A DNA stretch of 64,000 nt from Alphaproteobacteria bacterium. Its GTDB lineage: Bacteria; Pseudomonadota; Alphaproteobacteria; Ferrovibrionales; Ferrovibrionaceae. Positions 51,555 to 60,385 of the stretch are shown in pieces. Each line of letters starts with the position of its first letter. The stretch's first letter is position 1. Under the pieces are notes generated by a model. The model was not told where the DNA came from. It saw only the letters and a list, made by a program, of their open reading frames with translations, and did not search any database. A program made the translations under genes and the position numbers. The stretch lies in the NCBI GenBank assembly GCA_947473805.1, contig CANJGB010000009.1, positions 36,183 through 100,182 of the forward strand, given 5' to 3'.

Positions 51555-52597
51555 GCCGTAAAGGCCGGACTCCACTCGACGACCACGGCCGCCGAGGACA
51601 GGCCGACGCCAAACCCGGCGAGAAGCAGCTTCGAGCCCGCGCGAATGCGGCCGGCATCGACCGCCTGGCGCAACGCGATGGGAATGGTCGATGACACGGT
51701 ATTGCCGATGCTCGCGATGTCGTTCCAGTAGCGCTCGGGCTCGATGGCCATCTTCTTGCGCAGGGTCTCCAGCATGAAGGCATTGGCCTGGTGCATGACG
51801 AACAGGTCGATCTCCGCCGACCCTGTATTCGCCCGCGACAGTGCCGCCTCGACGATCCTGGGCACCTCGCGCAGCGTGAAGGCCATGACAGCCTGGCCAT
51901 TCATGTGCAGGTGGGGTGAAGGTGCTGTGCCGCCCGCCTGCACGATGGCGCGCTCGCGAAAGGCGCCGCCTTCGACGATCAGGTCGGCAGCGCCCGACCC
52001 GTCGGTTGCATAGGCCGGCACGGCGATGCCGGGCGCACCGCCCCCAACCGCCTCGATCAAAGTCGCCGCGGCGCCGTCACCGAAGATGGTGCGGGTACTG
52101 CGGTCGTCAGGATGGATGTACTTGCTGTAGGTCTCGGCGGTCAGCAGCAACACCGATCCTGCCTGGCCGGTCTCGATCAATCCCTTGGCAAGACCGAGGC
52201 CGACGACAAAGCCCGAGCAACCCTGGTTGACGTCGATCGCGCCGCAGCGCGTGGACAGTCCCAGCCGGTGCTGGATGGTGCAGGCGGTGGTCGGCAGGAA
52301 GTAATCCGGCGACTGGGTGCAGAGGATGACATAGTCGATGGACGCGCGGGCGCCAGGACGTGTCGAAAAAAACTTTTCCGCCGCGGCTACCGCCAGGTCT
52401 CCGGCGGTCTCAGTCTCAGCGGCGATATGACGAGAAGAAATTCCGGTTTTGGCGGCAATACGCTGTACGTCCCAGTCCGGCTGCTCCCGCGAAAGCTCCG
52501 CGAGAGAAACCTCGCGAGACGGTAAATAATAGGAGAGGCCGGAAATGACGCTTGTAGAAATAGTAGGGGGAACATCGCAGCGCGAGTTCTCAAGCAT
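51551..52597 (-). CDS. 3-oxoacyl-ACP synthase III (FabH-like)
   Basis: A 348-residue KAS III. The catalytic triad is C127 in DVNQGCSGFV, His in FVMHQAN and Asn in SIGNTVSST. Short-chain-starter condensing enzymes of this type start fatty acid chains or make specialised acyl products. The ATG at 52597 is preferred (GAGG upstream) over a TTG at 52600. It is downstream of a dedicated ACP gene on the same strand and converges on the GNAT-like gene, suggesting a small acylation cluster rather than housekeeping FabH. Confidence 0.9.
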   Translation of the reverse strand: MLENSRCDVPPTISTSVISGLSYYLPSREVSLAELSREQPDWDVQRIAAKTGISSRHIAAETETAGDLAVAAAEKFFSTRPGARASIDYVILCTQSPDYFLPTTACTIQHRLGLSTRCGAIDVNQGCSGFVVGLGLAKGLIETGQAGSVLLLTAETYSKYIHPDDRSTRTIFGDGAAATLIEAVGGGAPGIAVPAYATDGSGAADLIVEGGAFRERAIVQAGGTAPSPHLHMNGQAVMAFTLREVPRIVEAALSRANTGSAEIDLFVMHQANAFMLETLRKKMAIEPERYWNDIASIGNTVSSTIPIALRQAVDAGRIRAGSKLLLAGFGVGLSSAAVVVEWSPAFTA

Positions 52598-52699
52598 CAA
52601 ACCACCTCGTCAATAGCATACTACGAATTTTCGAAGCTCACCAAACGCAGAAAATCTGAGGCCTTTTCAAAACACTCGTCAATCAATCCCCAGAGCACA

Positions 52700-52930
52700 T
52701 CACCCCGCGCGGCGGCGGGCGGTTTCGAAGAGGTCCCTGACTGTTGCGCATTTTTCGATGTCGTCGGCGGAGACGGCGGCATTGTAGGTCAGGTCGGCGA
52801 AGGCGATGAAGGCGACGACGCTGACGGAGTCCCACTCGCCGATCTGGTCGAGCGGCAGATCGGCGTCCGTGGTGCCGGCAGGGCGTTCGATCGCCTCTTC
52901 AAAGCCCTTGATAAATGAAGGTAATTCCAT
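52700..52930 (-). CDS. acyl carrier protein
   Basis: A 76-residue ACP. The phosphopantetheine Ser is S35 in GEWDSVSVVA (variant of the usual DSL). Low charge on one face and length match specialised ACPs. It lies 102 bp before the KAS III start on the same strand, with no obvious gene between, so it likely serves that enzyme. Confidence 0.85.
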   Translation of the reverse strand: MELPSFIKGFEEAIERPAGTTDADLPLDQIGEWDSVSVVAFIAFADLTYNAAVSADDIEKCATVRDLFETARRRAG

Positions 52931-53014
52931 TGGTGCTCCATGCGCGCGCGCGAGCCGGCGCGTGGGCGGAACAATACGTGAAAATCAACCCCAGCCGCAA
53001 GCCGCAGGCCGGCC

Positions 53015-53764
53015 TCAATTGTTGCCTACGACCGCCCCCATCGTGTCGCCAATGGCGCGATGGAGGACGAGGTCGGCGAGTTCGTCCTGATCGGTCTCAT
53101 CGCGGTTGACGATGACCAGCGTGGCGCCGTTGCGCTTGGCCAAAGCGGGGAATCCGGCCGCGGGATAGACCACGAGGGATGAACCGAGCACGATGAACAG
53201 ATCGGCCGCGAGGGTCTCGGTCTCGGCGCGCCGCATCGCGCCCTCGGGCATGGCCTGGCCGAAGGACACGGTCGCTGTCTTCACCATGCCGCCGCAGGCA
53301 TCGCAATAGGGGACCAGTCCGTCGGCTTCGAAAGCACGGCGGATCGCCTCGATCTCATACCTCTCGGCACAGGCCAGACAATGGGCGTAGGTCGTATTGC
53401 CATGCAATTCGATCACCTTGTCGTCCGGCACGCCGGAGGCCTGGTGCAGGCCGTCAATATTCTGGGTAATGACCGCCGACACCGTGCCGCGCGAAACAAG
53501 CGTCGCCACGGCGCGATGGCCGCGATTGGGCGCGGCCTTGGTGAAGGTCTTGTCGAGCTCGAACTTGCGGCGCCAGGTTTCACGCCGCATTTCCTCGGAG
53601 CGCACGAAGTCGCGGAAGTCGATCGGCGCCATCTTCGTCCACAGGCCGCCGGGCGAGCGGAAATCGGGAATGCCCGATTCGGTGCTGATGCCGGCGCCGG
53701 TAAACACCACCGCGCGGCGGGCACGCCGGATCATGTCGGCCAGTTCGGCAACGTCGCTGTCCAT
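53015..53764 (-). CDS. cobB: NAD-dependent protein deacylase, SIR2 family
   Basis: A 249-residue class III deacylase: FTGAGISTESGIPDFRSPGG for NAD binding, TQNIDGLH, catalytic His in ELHGN, Zn cysteines in CLAC and CDAC, and GSSLVVYPA. It removes acyl groups from lysine residues. The ATG at 53764 is the family-consistent start; the open frame upstream is not conserved-looking. It lies 84 bp upstream of the ACP gene on the same strand. Confidence 0.93.
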   Translation of the reverse strand: MDSDVAELADMIRRARRAVVFTGAGISTESGIPDFRSPGGLWTKMAPIDFRDFVRSEEMRRETWRRKFELDKTFTKAAPNRGHRAVATLVSRGTVSAVITQNIDGLHQASGVPDDKVIELHGNTTYAHCLACAERYEIEAIRRAFEADGLVPYCDACGGMVKTATVSFGQAMPEGAMRRAETETLAADLFIVLGSSLVVYPAAGFPALAKRNGATLVIVNRDETDQDELADLVLHRAIGDTMGAVVGNN

Positions 53765-53807
53765 GCGCGATGATCGCAAAGCGCCGGCACGGGGGCAAGC
53801 GCGGCGG

Positions 53808-54698
53808 CTAGGCCCGGGCGTGCGACGCGAGCCAGTCGGCGGCATCGCCCCAGATGCTGAGCGGCATAGACTTGCGGAAGAAACCGAAATGATCGATTGC
53901 GACGATGCCGAGCTGCGCCGGACTCAACCGGTCGACCCGCCTTATCGCGTTGGGATAGTAGCTGTCGAGGTCGATCTCCGCGCCCGGCGGAACGATACGG
54001 TCGTCGCTGAACGTGACGAGGCGCAGCGGCGCGCGGAGCTTGTCATTGAAGGGGCGCAGGGGCTGCCCTGCCGCGTCGGAGAAGAAGTGCGGCGAGCGGC
54101 TGAAGCGCATGGTGTCGCGCGCGATGCCGGGCGGCGTGTTGGCGCCGCGGCCGCGTACCCAGCCCGGCAGGTAGCCAAACAGCGGCACGGCAATCGGCGC
54201 GACGACGCGCCAGACCCAGAGGCGGGCAAGCCGGCCGCGCCGGGTCGGCCAAGCGCGCCACCAGCCCTGCCCCGAGCAGATGAGCAGGGCGGCGCGGATG
54301 TCACCAGCGTGGCGCGACAGGCCCAGCAATTGCCCGCCCATGGAATGGCCCACCACCGCCAGGGGACGGTCCGCGAAATGTGTGCGCAGGAATGCCGACG
54401 CGGCCGCCTGGTCGAGGCCGCCCCAGGCCAGCAGGCTGGCGGGATTGTCGCGCGTGCGCTGGCCACCAGTGCCGCCGACTCCACGATAGTCATAGGTGAG
54501 GACGACGAAGCCGCGGTCGGCCAGAAAGCCGGCAAAGCTTGCGTAATAGCGGCGCGGCGTCGAACTGGCGGGATTGACCTGGACGGCTACGCCGTTCGGT
54601 CGCGACGGCATGTACAGGGTCGCGGCCAGACGATAACCGTCTGACGCGACCAGTTCGATGTCGCGGCCCGCGCCCTCCCTGCCCCGGTTTCGTTCCAT
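53808..54698 (-). CDS. alpha/beta hydrolase (S33-like)
   Basis: A 296-residue serine hydrolase: nucleophile in VVGHSMGGQ, oxyanion region VQVNPASSTPRRYY, acid in TFSDDRIVPPG, His in IDHFGFFRK. The DRGFVVLTYDYRGVGGTGG stretch is typical of S33-family-like lipases/thioesterases. Substrate unknown. It diverges from the SDR gene at 54832. Confidence 0.86.
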   Translation of the reverse strand: MERNRGREGAGRDIELVASDGYRLAATLYMPSRPNGVAVQVNPASSTPRRYYASFAGFLADRGFVVLTYDYRGVGGTGGQRTRDNPASLLAWGGLDQAAASAFLRTHFADRPLAVVGHSMGGQLLGLSRHAGDIRAALLICSGQGWWRAWPTRRGRLARLWVWRVVAPIAVPLFGYLPGWVRGRGANTPPGIARDTMRFSRSPHFFSDAAGQPLRPFNDKLRAPLRLVTFSDDRIVPPGAEIDLDSYYPNAIRRVDRLSPAQLGIVAIDHFGFFRKSMPLSIWGDAADWLASHARA

Positions 54699-54831
54699 GC
54701 GGCGTCGGTTTGACTTTCAAATCGTTGCCGGTACGAAACACCACAGGGTGACGATTGACAAGCGAGGGAGGCGTGCCACGATGCGGTGTCCCTGCACAAA
54801 TGCCGGGGCGGGGAAACACCAAGAGGAAAAA

Positions 54832-55761
54832 ATGGCACTTCTGGACGGAAAAGTGGGCATTGTCACCGGCGCCGGGCGCGGCTTGGGGCGCGAACACGCG
54901 CTGGGCCTGGCCAAGCGCGGCGCAAAGGTCATCGTCAACGACCTGGGCACGGCGGTCGATGGCCGCGGCACCGACAACATGCCAGCCGAGCAGGTGGTGG
55001 CCGAGATCAAGGCCGCTGGCGGCGAGGCTATTGCCAATTATGCCGACGTGACGAATTGGGAACAGTCCGAAGCGCTGATCCAGCTGGCCTACGACACGTG
55101 GGGCAAACTGGATATCCTGGTGAACAATGCCGGCATCCTGCGCGACCGCATGATCTGGAACATGACGGAAGACGACTGGGACGCGGTGATGAGCGTGCAC
55201 TGCAAGAGCACGTTCGTCTGCACCCGCCATGCCTCGGTGCGCTGGCGCTCGGAATTCAAGAAAACGAACAAGCCGGTCAACGGCCGCATCATCAACACCG
55301 TGTCGGGCGCCATGTTCGGCTCGACCGGCCAGTCGAACTACGGCGCGGCGAAGGCGGCGATCATGGGCTTTACCCTGGCCAGCGCGCTGGAATTCGCATC
55401 GATGGGCGTGACGGTGAACGCCATTCGCCCCAGTGCGCAGAGCCGCATGAGCGGGTCGATCCCGCCGACCGGGGCGCTGGCCGAGATCGCGGCCAAGGTG
55501 AAGGCCGAGGCCGAGGCCAAGGGCCTGTCGATGACGCACGGGCCGGAGCTGGTGTCGTACCTCGCCTCCGATGCGGCGAGCTTTATTTCGGGTCAGTTGC
55601 TGATGCTGAACAAGGATGTGCTGGAACTCGACAAGGGCTGGCACGTGCACAACACCGTCGCCAACCGGGGCGGCAAGTACTGGACCGCCGAGGACCTGGT
55701 CACTGGCGCGCCGAAAGTGTTCGGCGCCGGCGCGGTCGGCCTGATCGAGTTCATTACCTGA
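54832..55761 (+). CDS. SDR family NAD(P)-dependent oxidoreductase (peroxisomal-MFE-2-like)
   Basis: A 309-residue SDR: GAGRGLGREHAL cofactor site, NNAGILRDRMIW as in 17-beta-hydroxysteroid dehydrogenase type 4/MFE-2 N-domains, Ser in TVSGAM, and YGAAK as the YxxxK. Such enzymes oxidise 3-hydroxyacyl-CoAs. AAGAGGAAA supports the ATG at 54832. Followed by a strong terminator (55785-55807), so it is separate from the operon that starts at 55954. Confidence 0.9.
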   Translation: MALLDGKVGIVTGAGRGLGREHALGLAKRGAKVIVNDLGTAVDGRGTDNMPAEQVVAEIKAAGGEAIANYADVTNWEQSEALIQLAYDTWGKLDILVNNAGILRDRMIWNMTEDDWDAVMSVHCKSTFVCTRHASVRWRSEFKKTNKPVNGRIINTVSGAMFGSTGQSNYGAAKAAIMGFTLASALEFASMGVTVNAIRPSAQSRMSGSIPPTGALAEIAAKVKAEAEAKGLSMTHGPELVSYLASDAASFISGQLLMLNKDVLELDKGWHVHNTVANRGGKYWTAEDLVTGAPKVFGAGAVGLIEFIT

Positions 55762-55784
55762 CAGAGGCCACAGACCGGCGAGAA

Positions 55785-55807
55785 AGCCCGCGCAAGCGGG
55801 CTTTTTT
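55785..55807 (+). terminator. rho-independent terminator after the SDR gene
   Basis: AGCCCGC (55785-55791), loop GCAA, GCGGGCT (55796-55802), then Ts to 55807. A textbook intrinsic terminator 23 bp after the stop. Confidence 0.9.
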
Positions 55808-55953
55808 GTGCGCCGCGCCCCAGTTGCGCAAAACGCATTGGCAGCGACGAAAAGAGCATCGAGTCCGGCGATTGACAAGGCGACCTGCTGTGCGACGATG
55901 CCGGTGACGAAGCCGCGCCCCGCGCAAGAGGCCGGCACGATCGGGAGAACGCC

Positions 55954-57168
55954 GTGACGGCACCATCAGCTCATCGGCAGACGGCCTACCGGCTCGTCGA
56001 TGCGGACATGCACTATTACGAGCCGGATGACTGCTTCACGCGGCATCTGGAGCGGAAATATGCCGAGCGCGCGGTGCGTGTGGTGAAGGGCAAGGATGGC
56101 CTGGGCCGCGTCTATTTCGGCGACCGGCGCATCCGCTATATCAGCGTGACGCCGACCGACTTCACCAGCCCGCCGGGGGCGTTCGCGAAGTTCATGGCCG
56201 GCCTGGAAGAACGGCCGATCATGGAGAACAACACCATCTCGCCGGCGCAAAGCCACCCGGAATGGGTCGGCGACCGGAAGGCGCGGCTGGCGCAGATGGA
56301 TGCCCAGAATGTGGAAGCGGCCATCATGCTGCCGACGCTGGCAGTGACGGTCGAGTACGAGCTGAAATCCGACCCTGACGCAGCCTATGCCGCGATCCGC
56401 GCATTCAACACCTGGGTGGAGGAGGACTGGGGCTTCGGCCAGGACCGGCGCATCTTCGGCGTCGCGGTGTTGTCACTGTTCGACCTTGACCAGGCGCTGC
56501 GGGAACTGGACCGCGTGATCGGTCGCGGGGCGAAGCTGATCTGGCTTCGCGCCGGGCCGATCAATGGCCGTTCGCTGGCGGACCCCTATTTTGATCCGTT
56601 CTGGGCGCGGATACAGGAAGCCGGCATCCGCACGATCTTCCACATCGGCAATTCCGGCTACACCGACATCTATTCCGGCGCGTGGAGCGAGGATCCCAAT
56701 CCGCCGTCGCACAAGATCACCGCGTTCCAGCACATGGTCTGCCAGTTCGACCGGCCGGTGCTGGATGTATTGACTGCGGTCATCCTGCAGAACCTGCTGG
56801 GGCGATTTCCAAAACTGCAGTTCATGAGCATCGAGAACGGCAGCGACTGGGTGGCCTATCTGCTCAAGCGGATGGACAAGTCGTTCCGCGCGCAATGGCG
56901 GGTGCCGAGCATCGGCGGCCCGTTGAAGGACCTGCCGAGCGACCTGTTCAAGCAGCATGTCAGCGTGGCGCCGTTCCACGAGGACGATGTCATGGCGCTG
57001 GTCGGCAAGATCGGCGCCGGGCGGGTGCTGTTCGGTTCGGACTATCCGCACCCGGAAGGGGTCGCTGAGCCAATGGAATTCCTGGACAAGATCGAGAGCC
57101 TGCCGGCGGATGCGTATCGCCGGGTGGCGCGGTCGAACACCGCCGCGCTGCTGGGCCTGGCGGCCTGA
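55954..57168 (+). CDS. amidohydrolase family protein (TIM-barrel metal-dependent)
   Basis: A 404-residue amidohydrolase-2-type barrel: LVDADMHYYEP near the N-terminus (metal His), FHIGNSGYTD mid-barrel, and VLFGSDYPHPEGV near the C-terminus (metal Asp and His). Such proteins can be hydrolases or decarboxylases (ACMSD-like). GTG start with GGGAGAA 5 bp upstream. First gene of a tightly packed plus-strand operon with two acyl-CoA dehydrogenases, enoyl-CoA hydratase, SDR and CoA transferase. Confidence 0.88.
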   Translation: MTAPSAHRQTAYRLVDADMHYYEPDDCFTRHLERKYAERAVRVVKGKDGLGRVYFGDRRIRYISVTPTDFTSPPGAFAKFMAGLEERPIMENNTISPAQSHPEWVGDRKARLAQMDAQNVEAAIMLPTLAVTVEYELKSDPDAAYAAIRAFNTWVEEDWGFGQDRRIFGVAVLSLFDLDQALRELDRVIGRGAKLIWLRAGPINGRSLADPYFDPFWARIQEAGIRTIFHIGNSGYTDIYSGAWSEDPNPPSHKITAFQHMVCQFDRPVLDVLTAVILQNLLGRFPKLQFMSIENGSDWVAYLLKRMDKSFRAQWRVPSIGGPLKDLPSDLFKQHVSVAPFHEDDVMALVGKIGAGRVLFGSDYPHPEGVAEPMEFLDKIESLPADAYRRVARSNTAALLGLAA

Positions 57169-58385
57169 TGAACATCGCCACCACGGTGGATACGTCGGCG
57201 GCGGAGGGCCAGGCCTTCCGGCTGGAGTTCCGCGCCTGGCTGGAAGCGAACATTCCGCACGAATGGCGACCCGCGGGTTTCTGGCACATGATGGACGACC
57301 AGGGGGCCATCGCGCTGCGCCGCGAATGGGAGCGCAAGAAGTATGACGCCGGCTGGGCCGGCATCGATTTCCCGGTGGAGTATGGCGGGCGTGGCGGTAC
57401 GCCGCTGCAACGGGCCATCTACGAGGAAGAGATGGCGCTGGCGAATGCGCCAGAAACAGCCAACCCGCAGATTCCGATCATCGGGCCGTCGCTGCTGCTG
57501 TTCGGCGAGGAATGGCAGAAGAAGCGCTTCATCAAGCCGCTGCTGCGCAGCGACGAATTGTGGTGCCAGGGCTTTTCCGAGCCCAATGCCGGCAGCGACC
57601 TGGCATCGCTCCGCACCAAGGCGGAATTGCAGGGCGACCATTTCGTCATCAACGGACAGAAGATCTGGACCTCGTTCGCGCCGATCTGCGACTGGATGTT
57701 CCTGCTGGCGCGCACGACCTCGACCGGCAAGAAGCACCAGGGCCTGACCCTGTTCCTGATTGACATGAAGACGCCGGGCATCGACGCGCGTTTCATCAAG
57801 CACATGACCGGCCGGCTGGACTTCGCCGAGGTGTTCCTCGACGACGTGAAGGTACCGGCGGAGAACGTGCTGGGCGGCGTGGACCAGGGCTGGAAGGTGA
57901 TCAACGGCCTGTTGCGCGAGGAGCGGGTCGCGCGCATCGGCCAGTACGCGTTTTATCGCCGCCACCTGGAGCTGCTGGTGCGGTTTGCCAAGCAGGCGAA
58001 GCGCAACGGGCGGCCAGCGGCGGAAGATCCCGTGCTGCGCCAGAAGCTGGGCCAGGTCTGCGTGGACATGGAATTGCTGCGCATCCATTCACTGGAGACC
58101 ATGGCGGCGATCGCCAACGGCGCCGGGCAGGACCAGGACGCGCCGCTGACCAAGTACAGCTATGGCGAGACGCACCAGGACATGGGCGAGGTGTTCACCG
58201 ACCTGGCCGGTGCGATGTGGCACCTGCACGAAGGCGACCCCACGCAGGGCGACGTGGACCAGGGCCTGCTGCGCGAATTGCAGTTCATCTTCATGCGCAC
58301 GCGGGCAGAGACCATTTCCGGCGGCACGGCGCAGATCCAGCGCAACATCATCGGCGAGCGGGTCCTTGGCCTGCCGCGTGCCTAG
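57168..58385 (+). CDS. acyl-CoA dehydrogenase, subunit lacking the C-terminal Glu
   Basis: A 405-residue acyl-CoA dehydrogenase: QGFSEPNAGSDLA, NGQKIWTSFA, GRLDFAEVFLDDVKVP. Near the C-terminus, where many members have EGT, this has ISGGTAQIQRNIIGERVLG, as in heteromeric FadE-type steroid/alicyclic dehydrogenases where the active site is shared. Start overlaps the previous stop (TGATG). The next gene encodes the probable second subunit. Confidence 0.9.
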   Translation: MNIATTVDTSAAEGQAFRLEFRAWLEANIPHEWRPAGFWHMMDDQGAIALRREWERKKYDAGWAGIDFPVEYGGRGGTPLQRAIYEEEMALANAPETANPQIPIIGPSLLLFGEEWQKKRFIKPLLRSDELWCQGFSEPNAGSDLASLRTKAELQGDHFVINGQKIWTSFAPICDWMFLLARTTSTGKKHQGLTLFLIDMKTPGIDARFIKHMTGRLDFAEVFLDDVKVPAENVLGGVDQGWKVINGLLREERVARIGQYAFYRRHLELLVRFAKQAKRNGRPAAEDPVLRQKLGQVCVDMELLRIHSLETMAAIANGAGQDQDAPLTKYSYGETHQDMGEVFTDLAGAMWHLHEGDPTQGDVDQGLLRELQFIFMRTRAETISGGTAQIQRNIIGERVLGLPRA

Positions 58386-58394
58386 GAGAGACCG

Positions 58395-59483
58395 GTGACG
58401 GCGGCAAATGCGGAAGAGCGCGTCCTGGCCGAGGACACAGCGCGGCGCTGGCTGGAACAGCATTGCGACCTGAAGGCCGTGCTGGCGGTGGCGGAAGATG
58501 CGAACGGCGCGGGCCACCCGGCACAGGTATGGCGGGCGGCAGCCGACATGGGCTGGCTGGGCACGCTGATCCCCGAGAAATATGGCGGGCTGGGCCTGTC
58601 GCTGGCGGATGCGGTGACGGTGCTGCGCGCGCTGGGCAGCGGCGTGATGCCGGGGCCGTACCTGGCGACCATGCTGGCGGCGGAGGCGATCCGGCTGGGT
58701 GGCACGGCGGCGCAGCAGGCGCGGCTGTTGCCGGATATCGCGGCGGGACGTGTGGTCGCGACGGTGGCCGGGGCGCGGCTGGATGAATTGGACATCACTG
58801 CCGGCAGCGGCGGAAAACTGAGCGGCGCCTGTGGCGCGGTGGCCTATGCATCTCTTGCGCAGATCTTGGTCGTGCCGGTGCGGAACGGCGCGGCGACCAA
58901 TTTGTGGCTGGTCGACGCAAAAGGCCCGGGCGTCACGGTTGCACCGTGCCAGTCGGTGGACGGCACCTGGCGGGTGGGCTTTGTCACGCTGCACGGTGCG
59001 CCAGGCGAGCGGCTGGAGGGGGACCCCGATGCATGGTGGCGCTTCATCCGCCACGGCGCGGTGCTGACCGCCGCCGACCAATTGGGCCTGGCGGGTCGCG
59101 CGCTGGATATCACCGTGGACTATGTGAAGCTGCGCGAACAATTCGGCCGGCCGGTCGGCGCCAACCAGGGTGTGAAGCATCCGCTGGCCGAGGTCTATGT
59201 CGCCATCACCATGGCGCGCAAGGGCCTGTTCCACGCGGCCGACGCGCTGGAGCGGCGCGAGCGCGATGCGTTCATGTCAGCCTCGGTCGCCAAGGCGAAG
59301 TGCAACGACGCGGCGCGCGACGCGACGGCCGCGATGATCCAGTTCCACGGCGCCATCGGCTTTACCTGGCCGCACCCGGCGCACCTGTTCTTCAAGCGCG
59401 CCAAACGGCAGGAATACGAGTTCGGCGATTCCACCTGGCACCGCGAGCGCGTGGCCGACCACTGGCTCAAGGAAACGGCCTGA
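58395..59483 (+). CDS. acyl-CoA dehydrogenase, short partner subunit
   Basis: A 362-residue acyl-CoA dehydrogenase-fold protein with degenerate FAD segments (DELDITAGSGGKL replaces the usual TEP/NG motif). The C-terminal half is conserved: KLREQFGRPVGANQ, AMIQFHGAIGFTW. GTG start with AGGAGAG upstream, 9 bp after the preceding gene. Together with 57168-58385 it likely forms an alpha2-beta2 dehydrogenase. Alone it may be inactive. Confidence 0.88.
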   Translation: MTAANAEERVLAEDTARRWLEQHCDLKAVLAVAEDANGAGHPAQVWRAAADMGWLGTLIPEKYGGLGLSLADAVTVLRALGSGVMPGPYLATMLAAEAIRLGGTAAQQARLLPDIAAGRVVATVAGARLDELDITAGSGGKLSGACGAVAYASLAQILVVPVRNGAATNLWLVDAKGPGVTVAPCQSVDGTWRVGFVTLHGAPGERLEGDPDAWWRFIRHGAVLTAADQLGLAGRALDITVDYVKLREQFGRPVGANQGVKHPLAEVYVAITMARKGLFHAADALERRERDAFMSASVAKAKCNDAARDATAAMIQFHGAIGFTWPHPAHLFFKRAKRQEYEFGDSTWHRERVADHWLKETA

Positions 59484-59484
59484 C

Positions 59485-60384
59485 ATGACCAAGCTGCACC
59501 TGGACCCCGCGCGCTACGACTCGCTGAAGATCGCGCTCGACCGCGGCGTCGCCACCGTCACCATCGACCGGCCGCCGCGCAACGCGCTGGTGCCGACGAC
59601 CATGATCGAAATCCGCGACGTGATGGCGCGGCTGGGCGCGGACGAGGACGTGCGCTGCATCGTCATCACCGGGGCGGGAAAGTATTTCTGCAGCGGCGCC
59701 GACCTGACGCGGCCCGGCCTGCTGGACCCGCAGACCGGCGCGGTGGATCGCGTGCTGATGAAGAAGCTGCGCGCCGACCATCGCGAGTCCCGTAACATGA
59801 TCAACCGCGATTTGCCCGAGTTGCGCGTGCCGGTGATCGCGGCGATCAACGGCTCGGCGGTCGGTGGCGGCCTTACGCTGACGCTGGCGGCGGACATTCG
59901 CCTGATCGCGGAAGACGCCAAGATCAGCTTCGCCTTCGTGCAGCGCGGCCTGGGGCCGGAGCATGGCATGACCTGGCTGCTGCCGCGCCTGGTCGGCACA
60001 TCGGTCGCCATGGAGCTGCTGCTGACGGGGCGGCAGATCGACGGGCGGGAGGCGGCGCGGATCGGCCTGGCGTCGCGCGCGCTGCCGGCCGCAGAGGTTC
60101 TGCCCGCCGCGCTGGAGATGGCGCGGACCATTGCCGACAAGTGTTCCCCGCTGGCAGTCGCGGTGACCAAGCAGATGACCTGGGCGCATGCGGGCGAGCC
60201 GTCGTTCGTGCGGGCGACGCGCAACGAGAAGGCGGTGGTCGACTGGATTACCCAGCAGCCCGACGCGCAGGAGGGCATCAATTCGTACATGGAGAAGCGG
60301 CCGGCGGCGTGGAAGTCCAATGGCCGCGAGGAAATGCCGAGCTTTGTCGCCAGCCTGTTCGAGACCGTGGTTGAGGAATACTGA
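59485..60384 (+). CDS. enoyl-CoA hydratase/isomerase family protein
   Basis: A 299-residue crotonase, somewhat long. GKYFCSGADL and AINGSAVGGGLT form the oxyanion hole; FVQRGLGPEHGMTWLLPRLVG is the catalytic stretch, nearer to PaaG-like isomerase forms than to classical Glu/Glu hydratases. Starts one base after the previous stop. It acts on the enoyl-CoA made by the dehydrogenase pair. Confidence 0.88.
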   Translation: MTKLHLDPARYDSLKIALDRGVATVTIDRPPRNALVPTTMIEIRDVMARLGADEDVRCIVITGAGKYFCSGADLTRPGLLDPQTGAVDRVLMKKLRADHRESRNMINRDLPELRVPVIAAINGSAVGGGLTLTLAADIRLIAEDAKISFAFVQRGLGPEHGMTWLLPRLVGTSVAMELLLTGRQIDGREAARIGLASRALPAAEVLPAALEMARTIADKCSPLAVAVTKQMTWAHAGEPSFVRATRNEKAVVDWITQQPDAQEGINSYMEKRPAAWKSNGREEMPSFVASLFETVVEEY

Positions 60385-60385
60385 C

